Shown: positions 18,975-26,148 of the stretch, piece after piece
Layout of the letters: each line of letters begins with the position of its first letter
How positions within the stretch are numbered: position 1 is the first letter of the stretch
NCBI GenBank assembly: GCA_031406795.1
Contig: JANOHV010000007.1
Coordinates: 1-64,000 of the forward strand
Length of the DNA stretch: 64,000 nt
From: DATDCY01 sp031406795 [NCBI: Candidatus Rokuibacteriota bacterium]
GTDB taxonomy: Bacteria > JAUVQV01
Direction of reading: 5' to 3'
Translations under genes and position numbers: made by a program
Notes under the pieces: model-generated
Seen by the model: the letters and a program-made list of their open reading frames with translations, nothing else
Database searches by the model: none
Told to the model about the DNA's origin: nothing

Positions 18975-19943
18975 GTGCCGAGGAGCGGCCCGCTGGTTGC
19001 CCTCGTCGTCGCACTGCTGTGCGCGCCTTCCGCAACGGCATTCGCCGGCCCCCGGGTGGTGGTGACTCTGAAGCCGCTGCACTCGCTGGTGGCCGGGGTG
19101 ATGGCGGGGGTCGGCGAGCCCGAGTTGATCTTGCGCGGCGCCGGGTCGCCGCACACCCATCATCTCAAGCCCTCCGAGGCGCGGCTGCTGGAGCGCGCGC
19201 AGGTGATCTTCTGGGTCGGCGCGTCGCTGGAGACCTTCATGGAGAAGCCGCTGGCGGCGCTCGGCGCCCGTGCGCACATCGTCACGGTTCAGCAATCGCC
19301 GGGGATCGCGATCCTCCCGGCGAGAAGAGGAGGCGCCTGGGACAATCACGAGGGGCACGACGGCTCCGAACATGCTCGCGCGGGCCGGCAGGCGCCCGCC
19401 CGCCACGGGATCGAGGGCCAGACGCTGCCCGACGGCCACCTCTGGCTCGACCCGGCCAACGCGCGCGTCATCGCGCGGGAGGCGGCGGCGGTGCTTGGCC
19501 AGCTGGACCCTGAAAACCGTGCGCGGTACGCCGCGAATGCCGATGCCCTGGTCGCCCGCATCGACGCGCTCGACGCCGACTTGCGGACGACGCTCGCCCC
19601 GGTGCGGGAGATCCCATTCGTCGTCTTTCACGACGCGTACCAGTATTTCGAGGCGCGCTACGCGCTGCGGGCGGCCGGCTCGATCACGGTCAGCGCGGAG
19701 CGCGCGCCGGGGGCGAGGCGGGTGCGAGAGATCCGGGAGAGGATCGGGCGCCTCGGCGCACGCTGCGTCTTCAGCGAGCCGCAGTTCCCGTCCGCGATCC
19801 TCGGCACGCTCCTCGAGGGGACGGACACCCGCAGGGGAACGCTCGACCCGCTCGGCGCCGGATTGCCCGTGGGCCCGGAGGCTTATTTCACGCTGATGCG
19901 CGCGCTTGGTTCTTCGCTCGCGGAGTGTCTGCTGCCGCGCTGA
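18975..19943 (+). CDS. znuA: Zinc ABC transporter substrate-binding protein
   Basis: A cluster A-I solute-binding protein of about 322 residues. I choose the GTG at 18975: AAGGAG lies 11 nt upstream and translation gives an immediate signal peptide (VPRSGPLVALVVALLCAPSA). The ATG at 18918 would leave only 7 nt to divergent znuC. Metal ligands are visible: the His of KPLHSLVAGVM, SPHTHHLKPSEA, a His-rich acidic loop (NHEGHDGSEH) and DGHLWLDP. It captures zinc in the periplasm. The 64-bp region between znuC and znuA is the natural place for a Zur-type operator, but no clear box was recognised. Confidence 0.92.
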   Translation: MPRSGPLVALVVALLCAPSATAFAGPRVVVTLKPLHSLVAGVMAGVGEPELILRGAGSPHTHHLKPSEARLLERAQVIFWVGASLETFMEKPLAALGARAHIVTVQQSPGIAILPARRGGAWDNHEGHDGSEHARAGRQAPARHGIEGQTLPDGHLWLDPANARVIAREAAAVLGQLDPENRARYAANADALVARIDALDADLRTTLAPVREIPFVVFHDAYQYFEARYALRAAGSITVSAERAPGARRVREIRERIGRLGARCVFSEPQFPSAILGTLLEGTDTRRGTLDPLGAGLPVGPEAYFTLMRALGSSLAECLLPR

Positions 19944-20040
19944 TCCGCACCCGGCTGCCGTGTCGGGGGGAGGCTCTCACCCTCCTGCCTCGCCTCCACG
20001 ACAAGTGGTAACTCTGCAATGAACGGTGACCTGATCAGTA

Positions 20041-20135
20041 CCGTTCGCCCTGAGCCCGTCGAAGGGCGTTTGTATGAAGACTCTTTCCCGTCCGTGGTTC
20101 GACCGTTCGTCAAGCTCACGGCTCACCACGAACGG
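20041..20135. repeat. Dispersed intergenic repeat with CCGTTCG/CGAACGG ends
   Basis: This stretch starts CCGTTCGCCCTGAGCCCGTC and ends CTCACCACGAACGG, so its 7-nt ends are inverted repeats. Both ends recur at 55021-55096. I recall such CCGTTCG...GAGC...GTCGAA units as common dispersed intergenic repeats in many genomes. The surrounding 317-base gap (19944-20260) holds this repeat and the rrf2 promoter and no gene. Confidence 0.6.
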
Positions 20136-20185
20136 AAAAAGTTACCGCGCTTCACGGAAGGGTTACGATAAGTTAAGGAATTCAC

Positions 20186-20214
20186 TTGACAGCAGATGCT
20201 CGTGCAATTACCTT
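20186..20214 (+). promoter_or_regulatory. Sigma-70-type promoter of the rrf2 gene
   Basis: TTGACA at 20186-20191, 17-nt spacer, TACCTT at 20209-20214. An AT-rich stretch and an AGGAGG ribosome-binding site lie between here and the ATG at 20261. The AT-rich leader (TATATATCTTAATTAGG) could hold the regulator's own operator. Confidence 0.6.
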
Positions 20215-20260
20215 CATCTCGGATCGATTGGATCCTATATATCTTAATTAGGAGGTCAGG

Positions 20261-20758
20261 ATGGAGATCACGCGTGCCACCGAGTATGCGGTGCGGTGTG
20301 TGCTGCACCTGGCGCTCGAACCCGGCGACCGGATCGTCCCGCGCCGGGAGATCGCCGCTGCCCGGGAGATCCCCGAACAGTTCCTGGGCAAGATCGCCCA
20401 GCGCCTGGCGCGTGCCGGGATCATCCGCATCCTGCAGGGCGCGCGCGGCGGCTACCAGCTCTCCGTCTCCGCCGACAAGATCACGCTGCTCGCCGTCGTG
20501 GAGGCCGCGGAGGGGGATCTGGGGCTCAACACCTGCGTCATGCACGCCAAGGCCTGCTCCCGCACCTGCGTCTGCGCCGCCCATCGTGTCTGGACGGAGG
20601 CCCGGCGTCAGTTGCGCGCCACGCTCGGGAGCGTCACCTTCGCCGAGCTCGCGGCGCAGGAGGGCCCGCTGCCGCCGCCCGGAGACGAACCGATAACCGA
20701 GAAATCATCCTTCATGCGGCGAAAAGGTGTCGCTGAACGGGGGCCCCCGGCAACTTGA
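20261..20758 (+). CDS. Rrf2-family transcriptional regulator (IscR-like)
   Basis: A 165-residue winged-helix regulator starting MEITRATEYAVRCVLHLA, with the family recognition region EIPEQFLGKIAQRLARAGII and GARGGYQLS. Cysteines C92, C99, C103 and C105 fall in the loop that holds the Fe-S cluster in IscR-type members, so redox or cluster sensing is likely. AGGAGG precedes the ATG. It sits just upstream of the cyd remnant and a peroxiredoxin; I infer it controlled a cytochrome bd operon that has since been deleted. The C-terminal 20 residues look non-conserved. Confidence 0.9.
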   Translation: MEITRATEYAVRCVLHLALEPGDRIVPRREIAAAREIPEQFLGKIAQRLARAGIIRILQGARGGYQLSVSADKITLLAVVEAAEGDLGLNTCVMHAKACSRTCVCAAHRVWTEARRQLRATLGSVTFAELAAQEGPLPPPGDEPITEKSSFMRRKGVAERGPPAT

Positions 20759-20932
20759 CACCCGCACGCCGCTGCACGGGCGGCGAAGGGGTGGCGCGGA
20801 GGGGAGGTCTCCAGCGGTGGAGCGGAGCGAGGCCGATGGAGGTCCGCAGCGACAGGACCCCGCAGCCAGAACGATTATGGGTGCCATCGGTCGGGGTTCG
20901 GTACTTGATCATCGCATGAGGGAGGTAGCACG

Positions 20933-21175
20933 ATGGAAGTCTTGATGCTCTCGCGGCTGCAGTTCGCCGTGACGGTGCTCTTCCCGAACATCTTCCCGTC
21001 GAGCCTCGACCCGGCGTTCAGCAGGACCGCCTTCAACGCCGCTTCGACCCCGATGACGCTCGGCATCATGCTCGCCGTGGCCCTCGTGATGGTGCCGATC
21101 GTGATCGCCTGCCAGACCTGGGCCTATCGGCTCTTCAGCGGCAAGATCACGCGGGAGAGCCCCTCGTACGACTGA
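20933..21175 (+). pseudogene. cydA-cydB deletion chimera (cytochrome bd oxidase remnant)
   Basis: This 80-residue frame has a good ribosome-binding site (GGGAGG). Residues 1-16, MEVLMLSRLQFAVTVL, are the start of CydA (bd oxidase subunit I). Residues 17-80 (FPNIFPSSLDPAFS, then FNAASTPMTLGIMLAVALVM and a final TM ending AYRLFSGKIT) match the C-terminal end of CydB (subunit II). Everything between, about 2.3 kb in a normal operon, is missing in frame. The product cannot bind haem and is best treated as a remnant, though a two-helix micro-protein could still be made. Assembly collapse is an alternative. Confidence 0.75.
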
Positions 21176-21227
21176 GCGCGGGGTCCATCGACCCCGCAAG
21201 GCAGAACCACCAACAAAGGAGAAGACC

Positions 21228-21830
21228 ATGGGCGTGCTCGTCGGAAAGCCGGCACCGGATTTCACCGCCAACGCGGTGCTGGGCAACAACGAAATCAAGG
21301 AGATCACCTTCTCGGAGGTCATCCAGGACAGCTATGCCGTCCTGTTTTTCTATCCGCTGGATTTCACGTTCGTCTGCCCCTCCGAACTGCTGGCGTTCGA
21401 CCACCGGCTCGCGGAGTTCGAGAAGCGCGGTGTCCGGGTGATCGGCGTCTCCATCGACTCGCAGTTCACCCATCTCGCCTGGAAGAACACAGCGATCGAA
21501 AATGGCGGCATCGGGAAGGTCAAGTACCCGCTCGTGGCCGACATCAAGCACGAGATCTGCCGGGCCTACGATGTCGAGTTCGCCGCGGCCGGCGTGGCTT
21601 TTCGCGGCTCGTTCCTGATCGACAAGGCCGGGCTGGTCCGGCACCAGGTCGTGAACGATCTGCCGCTCGGGCGCAACATCGACGAGATGCTGCGCATGAT
21701 CGACGCGCTGCAGTTCACCGAGAAGCACGGCGAGGTCTGCCCCGCCGGCTGGACGCAGGGGCAGGAGGGGATGCAGGCCACCCCGGCGGGGGTCGCCAAG
21801 TATCTCACCGCGCACCATCAGGAGCTCTGA
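21228..21830 (+). CDS. Peroxiredoxin, typical 2-Cys (AhpC/Prx1 type)
   Basis: A 200-residue protein with the peroxidatic Cys in FYPLDFTFVCPSELLAF, the GVSIDSQFTHLAW segment, and the resolving Cys in HGEVCPAGW. It reduces H2O2 and organic peroxides in the cytoplasm using thioredoxin-like or AhpF/D reductants. AAAGGAGA lies before the ATG. It lies downstream of the Rrf2 gene and the cyd remnant, consistent with an oxygen-defence cluster in an anaerobe. Confidence 0.95.
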   Translation: MGVLVGKPAPDFTANAVLGNNEIKEITFSEVIQDSYAVLFFYPLDFTFVCPSELLAFDHRLAEFEKRGVRVIGVSIDSQFTHLAWKNTAIENGGIGKVKYPLVADIKHEICRAYDVEFAAAGVAFRGSFLIDKAGLVRHQVVNDLPLGRNIDEMLRMIDALQFTEKHGEVCPAGWTQGQEGMQATPAGVAKYLTAHHQEL

Positions 21831-22029
21831 TCCGCCGCACGGCGGCGCCTGATCCACCCGGCCCGCGGTCGTTCCCCGGCGGACGCCCGCGGGCCGGTCT
21901 GTATCCCCACCCTGCCGCATGACAAAAGCATGACATCGAGGCCCCATATTCTCGTCCCAGGCAGCACACAGCGCAGACGGGCCGGCCGCGCCGCGGCGCG
22001 CACGACGGCCCGAGGACGGGAGGGGGAAC

Positions 22030-23748
22030 ATGAAGAAGCAAGTGGTACCCGGGCGGAAGAGAATTCTCCTGAGCGGGGTTTTCGGCCCCTTCGGCGTCGA
22101 CGACGCGTACGGTCGCCGCGAGAACATCATGGAACTATTCCACAACCAGGTGACCCGCGAGCAGGGCGCGGCGTCGTTTCGCTTCCATCACCGCTCGTTC
22201 GGGCTCTATTTTCTCGCCGAGAACGTCGATGCCGATGTGACCGTGCTCGACTTCCCGTCCAACGAGGAGTTCGAGCGCGAACTGCGCAACGGCTACGACA
22301 TCGTCGGCATTTCGTTCATCGCGCCGAACTTCGTCAAGGCCCGCGAAATGGCGCGCCTGGTGCGGCAGCACGCGCCGGGAACGGTCGTGGTGCTCGGCGG
22401 CCACGGCGCGGCGATTGAGGGGGTGGAGCGGCTCATCGACTGCGACCACGTCATCAAGGGCGAGGGCGTCGCCTGGCTGCGTCGATTTCTCGGGCAAGAC
22501 CCCGAAGCGCCGATCCGCCATCCGGTGCTGCCGAGCACGGAGCGGCAGAGCATCCTGGGCGTGCCGCTGACCGGCGTCTGTTCGAGCCTGCTGGTGCCCG
22601 GCCTCGGGTGCGTCAACGGCTGCCGCTTCTGCAGCACCACGCACTTCTTCGGCAAGACTTACACATCGTACCTGGCGACGGGAAGGGCGATCTTCGAGAA
22701 CGCCGTGCGCATTGCCGACCGGCGCGGCACTGACTCTTTCTTCGTGATGGACGAGAACTTTCTCAAGGACACCAGCCGCGCCCGGGAGCTGCTCGAGCTG
22801 ATGGAGCGCGAGCAGCGCTTCTTCCGGTTCCAGATCTTCTCGTCCGCCGAGGCAATCATGGCCTTCGGGCTCGACGAGCTGGTGCGGTTGGGCGTGACGT
22901 TTATCTGGATGGGGGTCGAGACGAAGAGCCGGGAGGCGAACTTCACGAAGAACGCCGGCGTGGACGCGCGGTGGCTCGTGCGCGAGCTGCGAAATCGCGG
23001 GATCACCGTGCTGGCCTCCGGGATCCTCTGCATGGAGCACCACACCCAGCAAAACATCCAGGAGGACATCGATCACCTGGTCGACCTGGAGGCGGACTTC
23101 ACGCAGTTCATGCTGCTGACCCCCTTGCCGACCACCGTGCTCTACCAGGAGAAGAAGGCCAGCGGGCAGCTCCGCGAGGACCTGCCGTTCGAGGAATGGC
23201 ACGGCCAGAAGATGCTGAACTACGTCCACCCGCACTTTCCGGGAGACAGCGCGGAACGCTGGATCAGGCAGGCTTTCCGTCAGGAGTACGCGGAGAACTC
23301 CAGCTCCATCTATCGAGTCACGGAGACGGCCCTGCGCGGCTACCTGCACCTGGCGGGCCTGCAGGACCGGGATGGCTGTCTCGAGGCGCGATTGGCCCAG
23401 GCCCGCGAGCGACTCGCGGAGTACGCGCTGATCCTGCCCGAAATCGGCCGGCATGCGGTCAACAATCTGGAGCGGGAACGCGTGGCGGACCTCGCCCGTC
23501 GGCTGGTCTCGGTCCTGGGAAAACCCGGCCTGAAGGAACGGCTGATCCGGTTGGGAATCCGGGTCCTTGCGGCGCGCTGGCGCTGGCGTATCTGGTTGAT
23601 CGGGGATGCCATCCAGCCGAAGACCATCCGCACCCGGTACGCCGCAGCGGGGCGCGCGCGCGACGCCGATCCGCCGGTCGCCTGCCCGATGCCGGAGGCG
23701 CAGCCGGCCCGGCGTCGGGTCCGGGCGGCCGAGGTGGTCGTCAAGTAG
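22030..23748 (+). CDS. B12-binding-domain radical SAM protein
   Basis: A 572-residue protein. The N-terminal ~170 residues form a cobalamin-binding-like domain (DIVGISFIAPNFVKAREMAR, VVVLGGHGAAIEGVE). The radical SAM core follows with the cluster motif CVNGCRFC, then FVMDENFLKD and GVTFIWMGVE. A further ~200-residue C-terminal region is unassigned. Related proteins modify hopanoids, lipids or other small molecules; no specific substrate can be named. It lies alone between the peroxiredoxin and a two-component system. Confidence 0.85.
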   Translation: MKKQVVPGRKRILLSGVFGPFGVDDAYGRRENIMELFHNQVTREQGAASFRFHHRSFGLYFLAENVDADVTVLDFPSNEEFERELRNGYDIVGISFIAPNFVKAREMARLVRQHAPGTVVVLGGHGAAIEGVERLIDCDHVIKGEGVAWLRRFLGQDPEAPIRHPVLPSTERQSILGVPLTGVCSSLLVPGLGCVNGCRFCSTTHFFGKTYTSYLATGRAIFENAVRIADRRGTDSFFVMDENFLKDTSRARELLELMEREQRFFRFQIFSSAEAIMAFGLDELVRLGVTFIWMGVETKSREANFTKNAGVDARWLVRELRNRGITVLASGILCMEHHTQQNIQEDIDHLVDLEADFTQFMLLTPLPTTVLYQEKKASGQLREDLPFEEWHGQKMLNYVHPHFPGDSAERWIRQAFRQEYAENSSSIYRVTETALRGYLHLAGLQDRDGCLEARLAQARERLAEYALILPEIGRHAVNNLERERVADLARRLVSVLGKPGLKERLIRLGIRVLAARWRWRIWLIGDAIQPKTIRTRYAAAGRARDADPPVACPMPEAQPARRRVRAAEVVVK

Positions 23749-23794
23749 CAGAGCCCGGTGCCGGGAGCGGGTCGGCGCGCTGAGCGCACCCGCA

Positions 23795-23823
23795 TTGACA
23801 ATCTTTCGCCATGTCCTGAGAAT
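23795..23823 (+). promoter_or_regulatory. Promoter for the two-component operon
   Basis: TTGACA at 23795-23800, 17-nt spacer and GAGAAT at 23818-23823. The same pair of hexamers with the same spacing precedes the second histidine kinase at 61568-61596. Confidence 0.5.
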
Positions 23824-23921
23824 CCCCGGCAGCGAGAGCGCGCTCTGCGTGAACTTCGAGTGGTTTCGCGCCGGGGGGCGGCAGCTGGCGGAATGCGTGG
23901 CGGGCGATCAGCGAGCGTATC

Positions 23922-24872
23922 ATGCAGAGCGAACAGTCGCACAAGATCGAGCGCATCCGTCAAAGCCTGAGTCTCGTCAAGCCGATCGTCACGCTCTCGG
24001 TCGGCGTCGTGCTCCCGGTGCTGCTCTCGACGGCGGTCGGTATCGTGGCCATCGTCGCCGGGGAAAGTTCGCTGACGTTGATCCTGGGGATCCTGATGGT
24101 TTCCTTCACCGCTGCGGCGATCGGCGGGGCGGTGATCCTCTACGTGCTGCTGGGGCGGCGCGCCCGCCTCGCGCGGCTGCAGTCCGACCTGCTGGCCAAC
24201 GTCACGCACGATCTGCGCACGCCGCTGGCCGCGATCCGGGTCTACGCCCAGACGCTGCAGACCGGTCTGCTGCGCAGCGACCCGGCGCGCGCCGAGGACT
24301 GCCTGCGGACGATCGTCCGGGAGACCGAGTGGCTGGACGCCATGATCGACCGGGTGATCAGCTGGCGGGTGGCGTCGAAAGACCGGGGACTCGTCGATCT
24401 GCGATGCGGCCCGATCCGCCCGGTGGTGGACGAGACGGCGGCGCGGTTCCTGCGGATGGTCCCCACCGACGAGGTGCAGTTGAGCTACATTTTCGAGAGC
24501 GCTCGCGATGTCCGCCACGATCCCCGCGCGCTGGAGCAGGCGCTCCTCAACCTGCTGGTCAATGCGGCCAAGTACTCCGCGGCGCCGAAGCGGATCGGCC
24601 TGCAGGTCCGCGATGAGGGAGACTGGGTGGTCGTCGCCGTGGAGGACAACGGGATCGGCATCCCCGCCGCGGAGGTCCGCCGGATCTTCGAGCCGTTCTA
24701 CCGGGTCAGCGGCGCCGGCTCCCGCGCTTCAGGGGCCGGCCTGGGACTGGCGATCGTGCACCACGCGGTGAAGGCCCACGGCGGGAAGATCATCGTCGAC
24801 ACGAAAGAAGGCGTCGGCAGCCGTTTCTCAATCTTCCTGCCGGCCTGCGCGGCGCAGGAGGGCAGCGGGTGA
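23922..24872 (+). CDS. Sensor histidine kinase
   Basis: A 316-residue protein. Two membrane segments (about residues 22-45 and 52-75) with almost no periplasmic loop are followed by a HisKA domain (H-box LLANVTHDLRTPLAAIR) and a HATPase domain (N-box LLNLLVNAAKY, G1 VEDNGIGIP, G2 GAGLGLAIVHH). The short extracytoplasmic loop suggests sensing within the membrane or of cytosolic signals. The stop overlaps the response regulator by GTGA, so the pair is co-translated. Confidence 0.92.
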   Translation: MQSEQSHKIERIRQSLSLVKPIVTLSVGVVLPVLLSTAVGIVAIVAGESSLTLILGILMVSFTAAAIGGAVILYVLLGRRARLARLQSDLLANVTHDLRTPLAAIRVYAQTLQTGLLRSDPARAEDCLRTIVRETEWLDAMIDRVISWRVASKDRGLVDLRCGPIRPVVDETAARFLRMVPTDEVQLSYIFESARDVRHDPRALEQALLNLLVNAAKYSAAPKRIGLQVRDEGDWVVVAVEDNGIGIPAAEVRRIFEPFYRVSGAGSRASGAGLGLAIVHHAVKAHGGKIIVDTKEGVGSRFSIFLPACAAQEGSG

Positions 24873-25594
24873 AGCGCGGGGAGCCAGGGTCCGCGGCCGC
24901 GCCGAAGGCCCGCGGGGAGACGATCCTGGTCGTGGAGGACGACCGCTCCCTCCGCGAAGGGCTCGTGATGAACTTCGAGCTGCGCGGATACCGGGTGCTG
25001 GCCGCCGCGGAGGGGGAGACCGGCGTGCGGCTCGCCTTCGACGAGCGGCCGGACCTGATCGTGCTGGATCTGATGCTCCCCGGGTTCGACGGCTTCGAAA
25101 TCCTGTCCCAGCTGCGCGAACGGGAGATCGACGTGCCGGTGCTGATTCTTTCGGCCCGGGGCGAAGTGTCGGACAAAGTCGACGGTTTCCGGCTCGGGGC
25201 GGACGACTATGTCACGAAGCCCTTTCAACTTCCGGAACTGATCGCCCGCGTCGAAGGGATGCTGCGCCGGCGCCGGCGTCAGCGCGCGGCCCGAGACTCG
25301 ATCACTTTCGGGGAGATCGCCCTCGACCCCGCGGGCCGGACCGTGCGGCGGGCGGGGCGGGAGGTCTCGCTGCTCGCCAAGGAGTTCGACCTGCTCTACC
25401 TGCTGGCGAGCAATCCGGGACACCCTTTCAGCCGCGAGACGATCCTCGACCGCGTTTGGGGGTGGGGTTTCGACGGCACCACCCGCACGGTCGACAACTA
25501 CATCCACGCGCTGCGCCAGAAACTCGAGGCCGACCCGGCGCGGCCGCGCCACATCACGACCGTCCGCCAGATCGGCTACCGCCTCGATCCATAA
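24869..25594 (+). CDS. Response regulator, OmpR/PhoB family
   Basis: A 241-residue protein with receiver residues in VVEDDRSLREGL, the phospho-acceptor Asp in LIVLDLMLPGFDGFEI, and the conserved Lys in DDYVTKPFQLPEL. A C-terminal winged-helix DNA-binding domain follows (RETILDRVWGWGF, RTVDNYIHALRQKLE, IGYRLDP). The GTG start overlaps the kinase stop. About 15 extra residues precede the receiver domain. Targets unknown. Confidence 0.93.
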   Translation: MKRGEPGSAAAPKARGETILVVEDDRSLREGLVMNFELRGYRVLAAAEGETGVRLAFDERPDLIVLDLMLPGFDGFEILSQLREREIDVPVLILSARGEVSDKVDGFRLGADDYVTKPFQLPELIARVEGMLRRRRRQRAARDSITFGEIALDPAGRTVRRAGREVSLLAKEFDLLYLLASNPGHPFSRETILDRVWGWGFDGTTRTVDNYIHALRQKLEADPARPRHITTVRQIGYRLDP

Positions 25595-25692
25595 CGGTGA
25601 GCTGCCTGCTCAGTCAGCGCCTTCATCAGGGGAAACCGATCGTGGTCTATAATCTCGACGATTGCGCAGTAAGCCTGCAGGGGGGATGGTCG

Positions 25693-25803
25693 ATGCCGGT
25701 GTACGAGTACGATCATGTCGCGAAGAAGTGCGGCGAAAACCGCATCTGGGAGATGAACAAGCCCGAAACCCGGCCGAAGCTGCGCGCGAAGACCCGGGAC
25801 TGA
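25693..25803 (+). CDS. Small protein with an FmdB-like start, possibly truncated
   Basis: A 36-residue frame beginning MPVYEYDHVAKKCG. The MPxYEYxx start is characteristic of FmdB-family zinc-ribbon proteins, but the later Cys pairs of the ribbon are absent and the frame ends early. TATAAT at 25648-25653 and a G-rich Shine-Dalgarno-like run precede the ATG. It converges on hgcB. It may be a broken FmdB gene, a real short peptide or a chance frame; I cannot decide. Confidence 0.35.
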   Translation: MPVYEYDHVAKKCGENRIWEMNKPETRPKLRAKTRD

Positions 25804-25843
25804 GGACCGCAAGCGGATCGTCGTCCCCGGGATCGGCCCCGTC

Positions 25844-26134
25844 TCAGCAACAGCCGCCGCTGCCGCGTCGTCCCGGGAGCACCTCGCCGAGCCACTCGCT
25901 GATCAACCCGGCGGCGCAACCGACGCCGACATCGACTTTGATCGCTTCGACCGGGCAATTCGTCCGGCAGGCGCCGCACTCCATGCAGCGGTTGGCGTCC
26001 ACGATCTGCGCCTTGTCGTCGCTCAAAGTGAAGACCTGGTGCGGGCAGACCTCCGCGCACATGCCGCAACCGATGCACGCCTCCCGGTCCATCTGGAGTG
26101 TCGCGACATCCGGCAGGTAGGAAAAGCCCTTCAT
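25844..26134 (-). CDS. hgcB: Mercury methylation ferredoxin HgcB
   Basis: A 96-residue dicluster ferredoxin. Two motifs, C20IGCGMCAEVCP and C50MECGACRTNCP, bind two [4Fe-4S] clusters. HgcB-specific features are also present: the N-terminal F-x-Y-L segment, the extra Cys73 in GVGCA and the C-terminal Cys95-Cys96 pair, which is thought to bind and hand over Hg(II). HgcB reduces the HgcA cobalamin during conversion of Hg(II) to methylmercury. It starts 14 nt after the hgcA stop. These features separate it from ordinary ferredoxins, and the hgcA neighbour confirms it. Confidence 0.96.
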   Translation of the reverse strand: MKGFSYLPDVATLQMDREACIGCGMCAEVCPHQVFTLSDDKAQIVDANRCMECGACRTNCPVEAIKVDVGVGCAAGLISEWLGEVLPGRRGSGGCC

Positions 26135-26148
26135 TGCCCCTCCTCAGC

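Noticed and set aside
25801-25850. Second selenocysteine candidate at the TGA ending the FmdB-like frame
   Set aside because: The sequence after that TGA gives no recognisable protein continuation and only a 4-bp hairpin too close to the codon.
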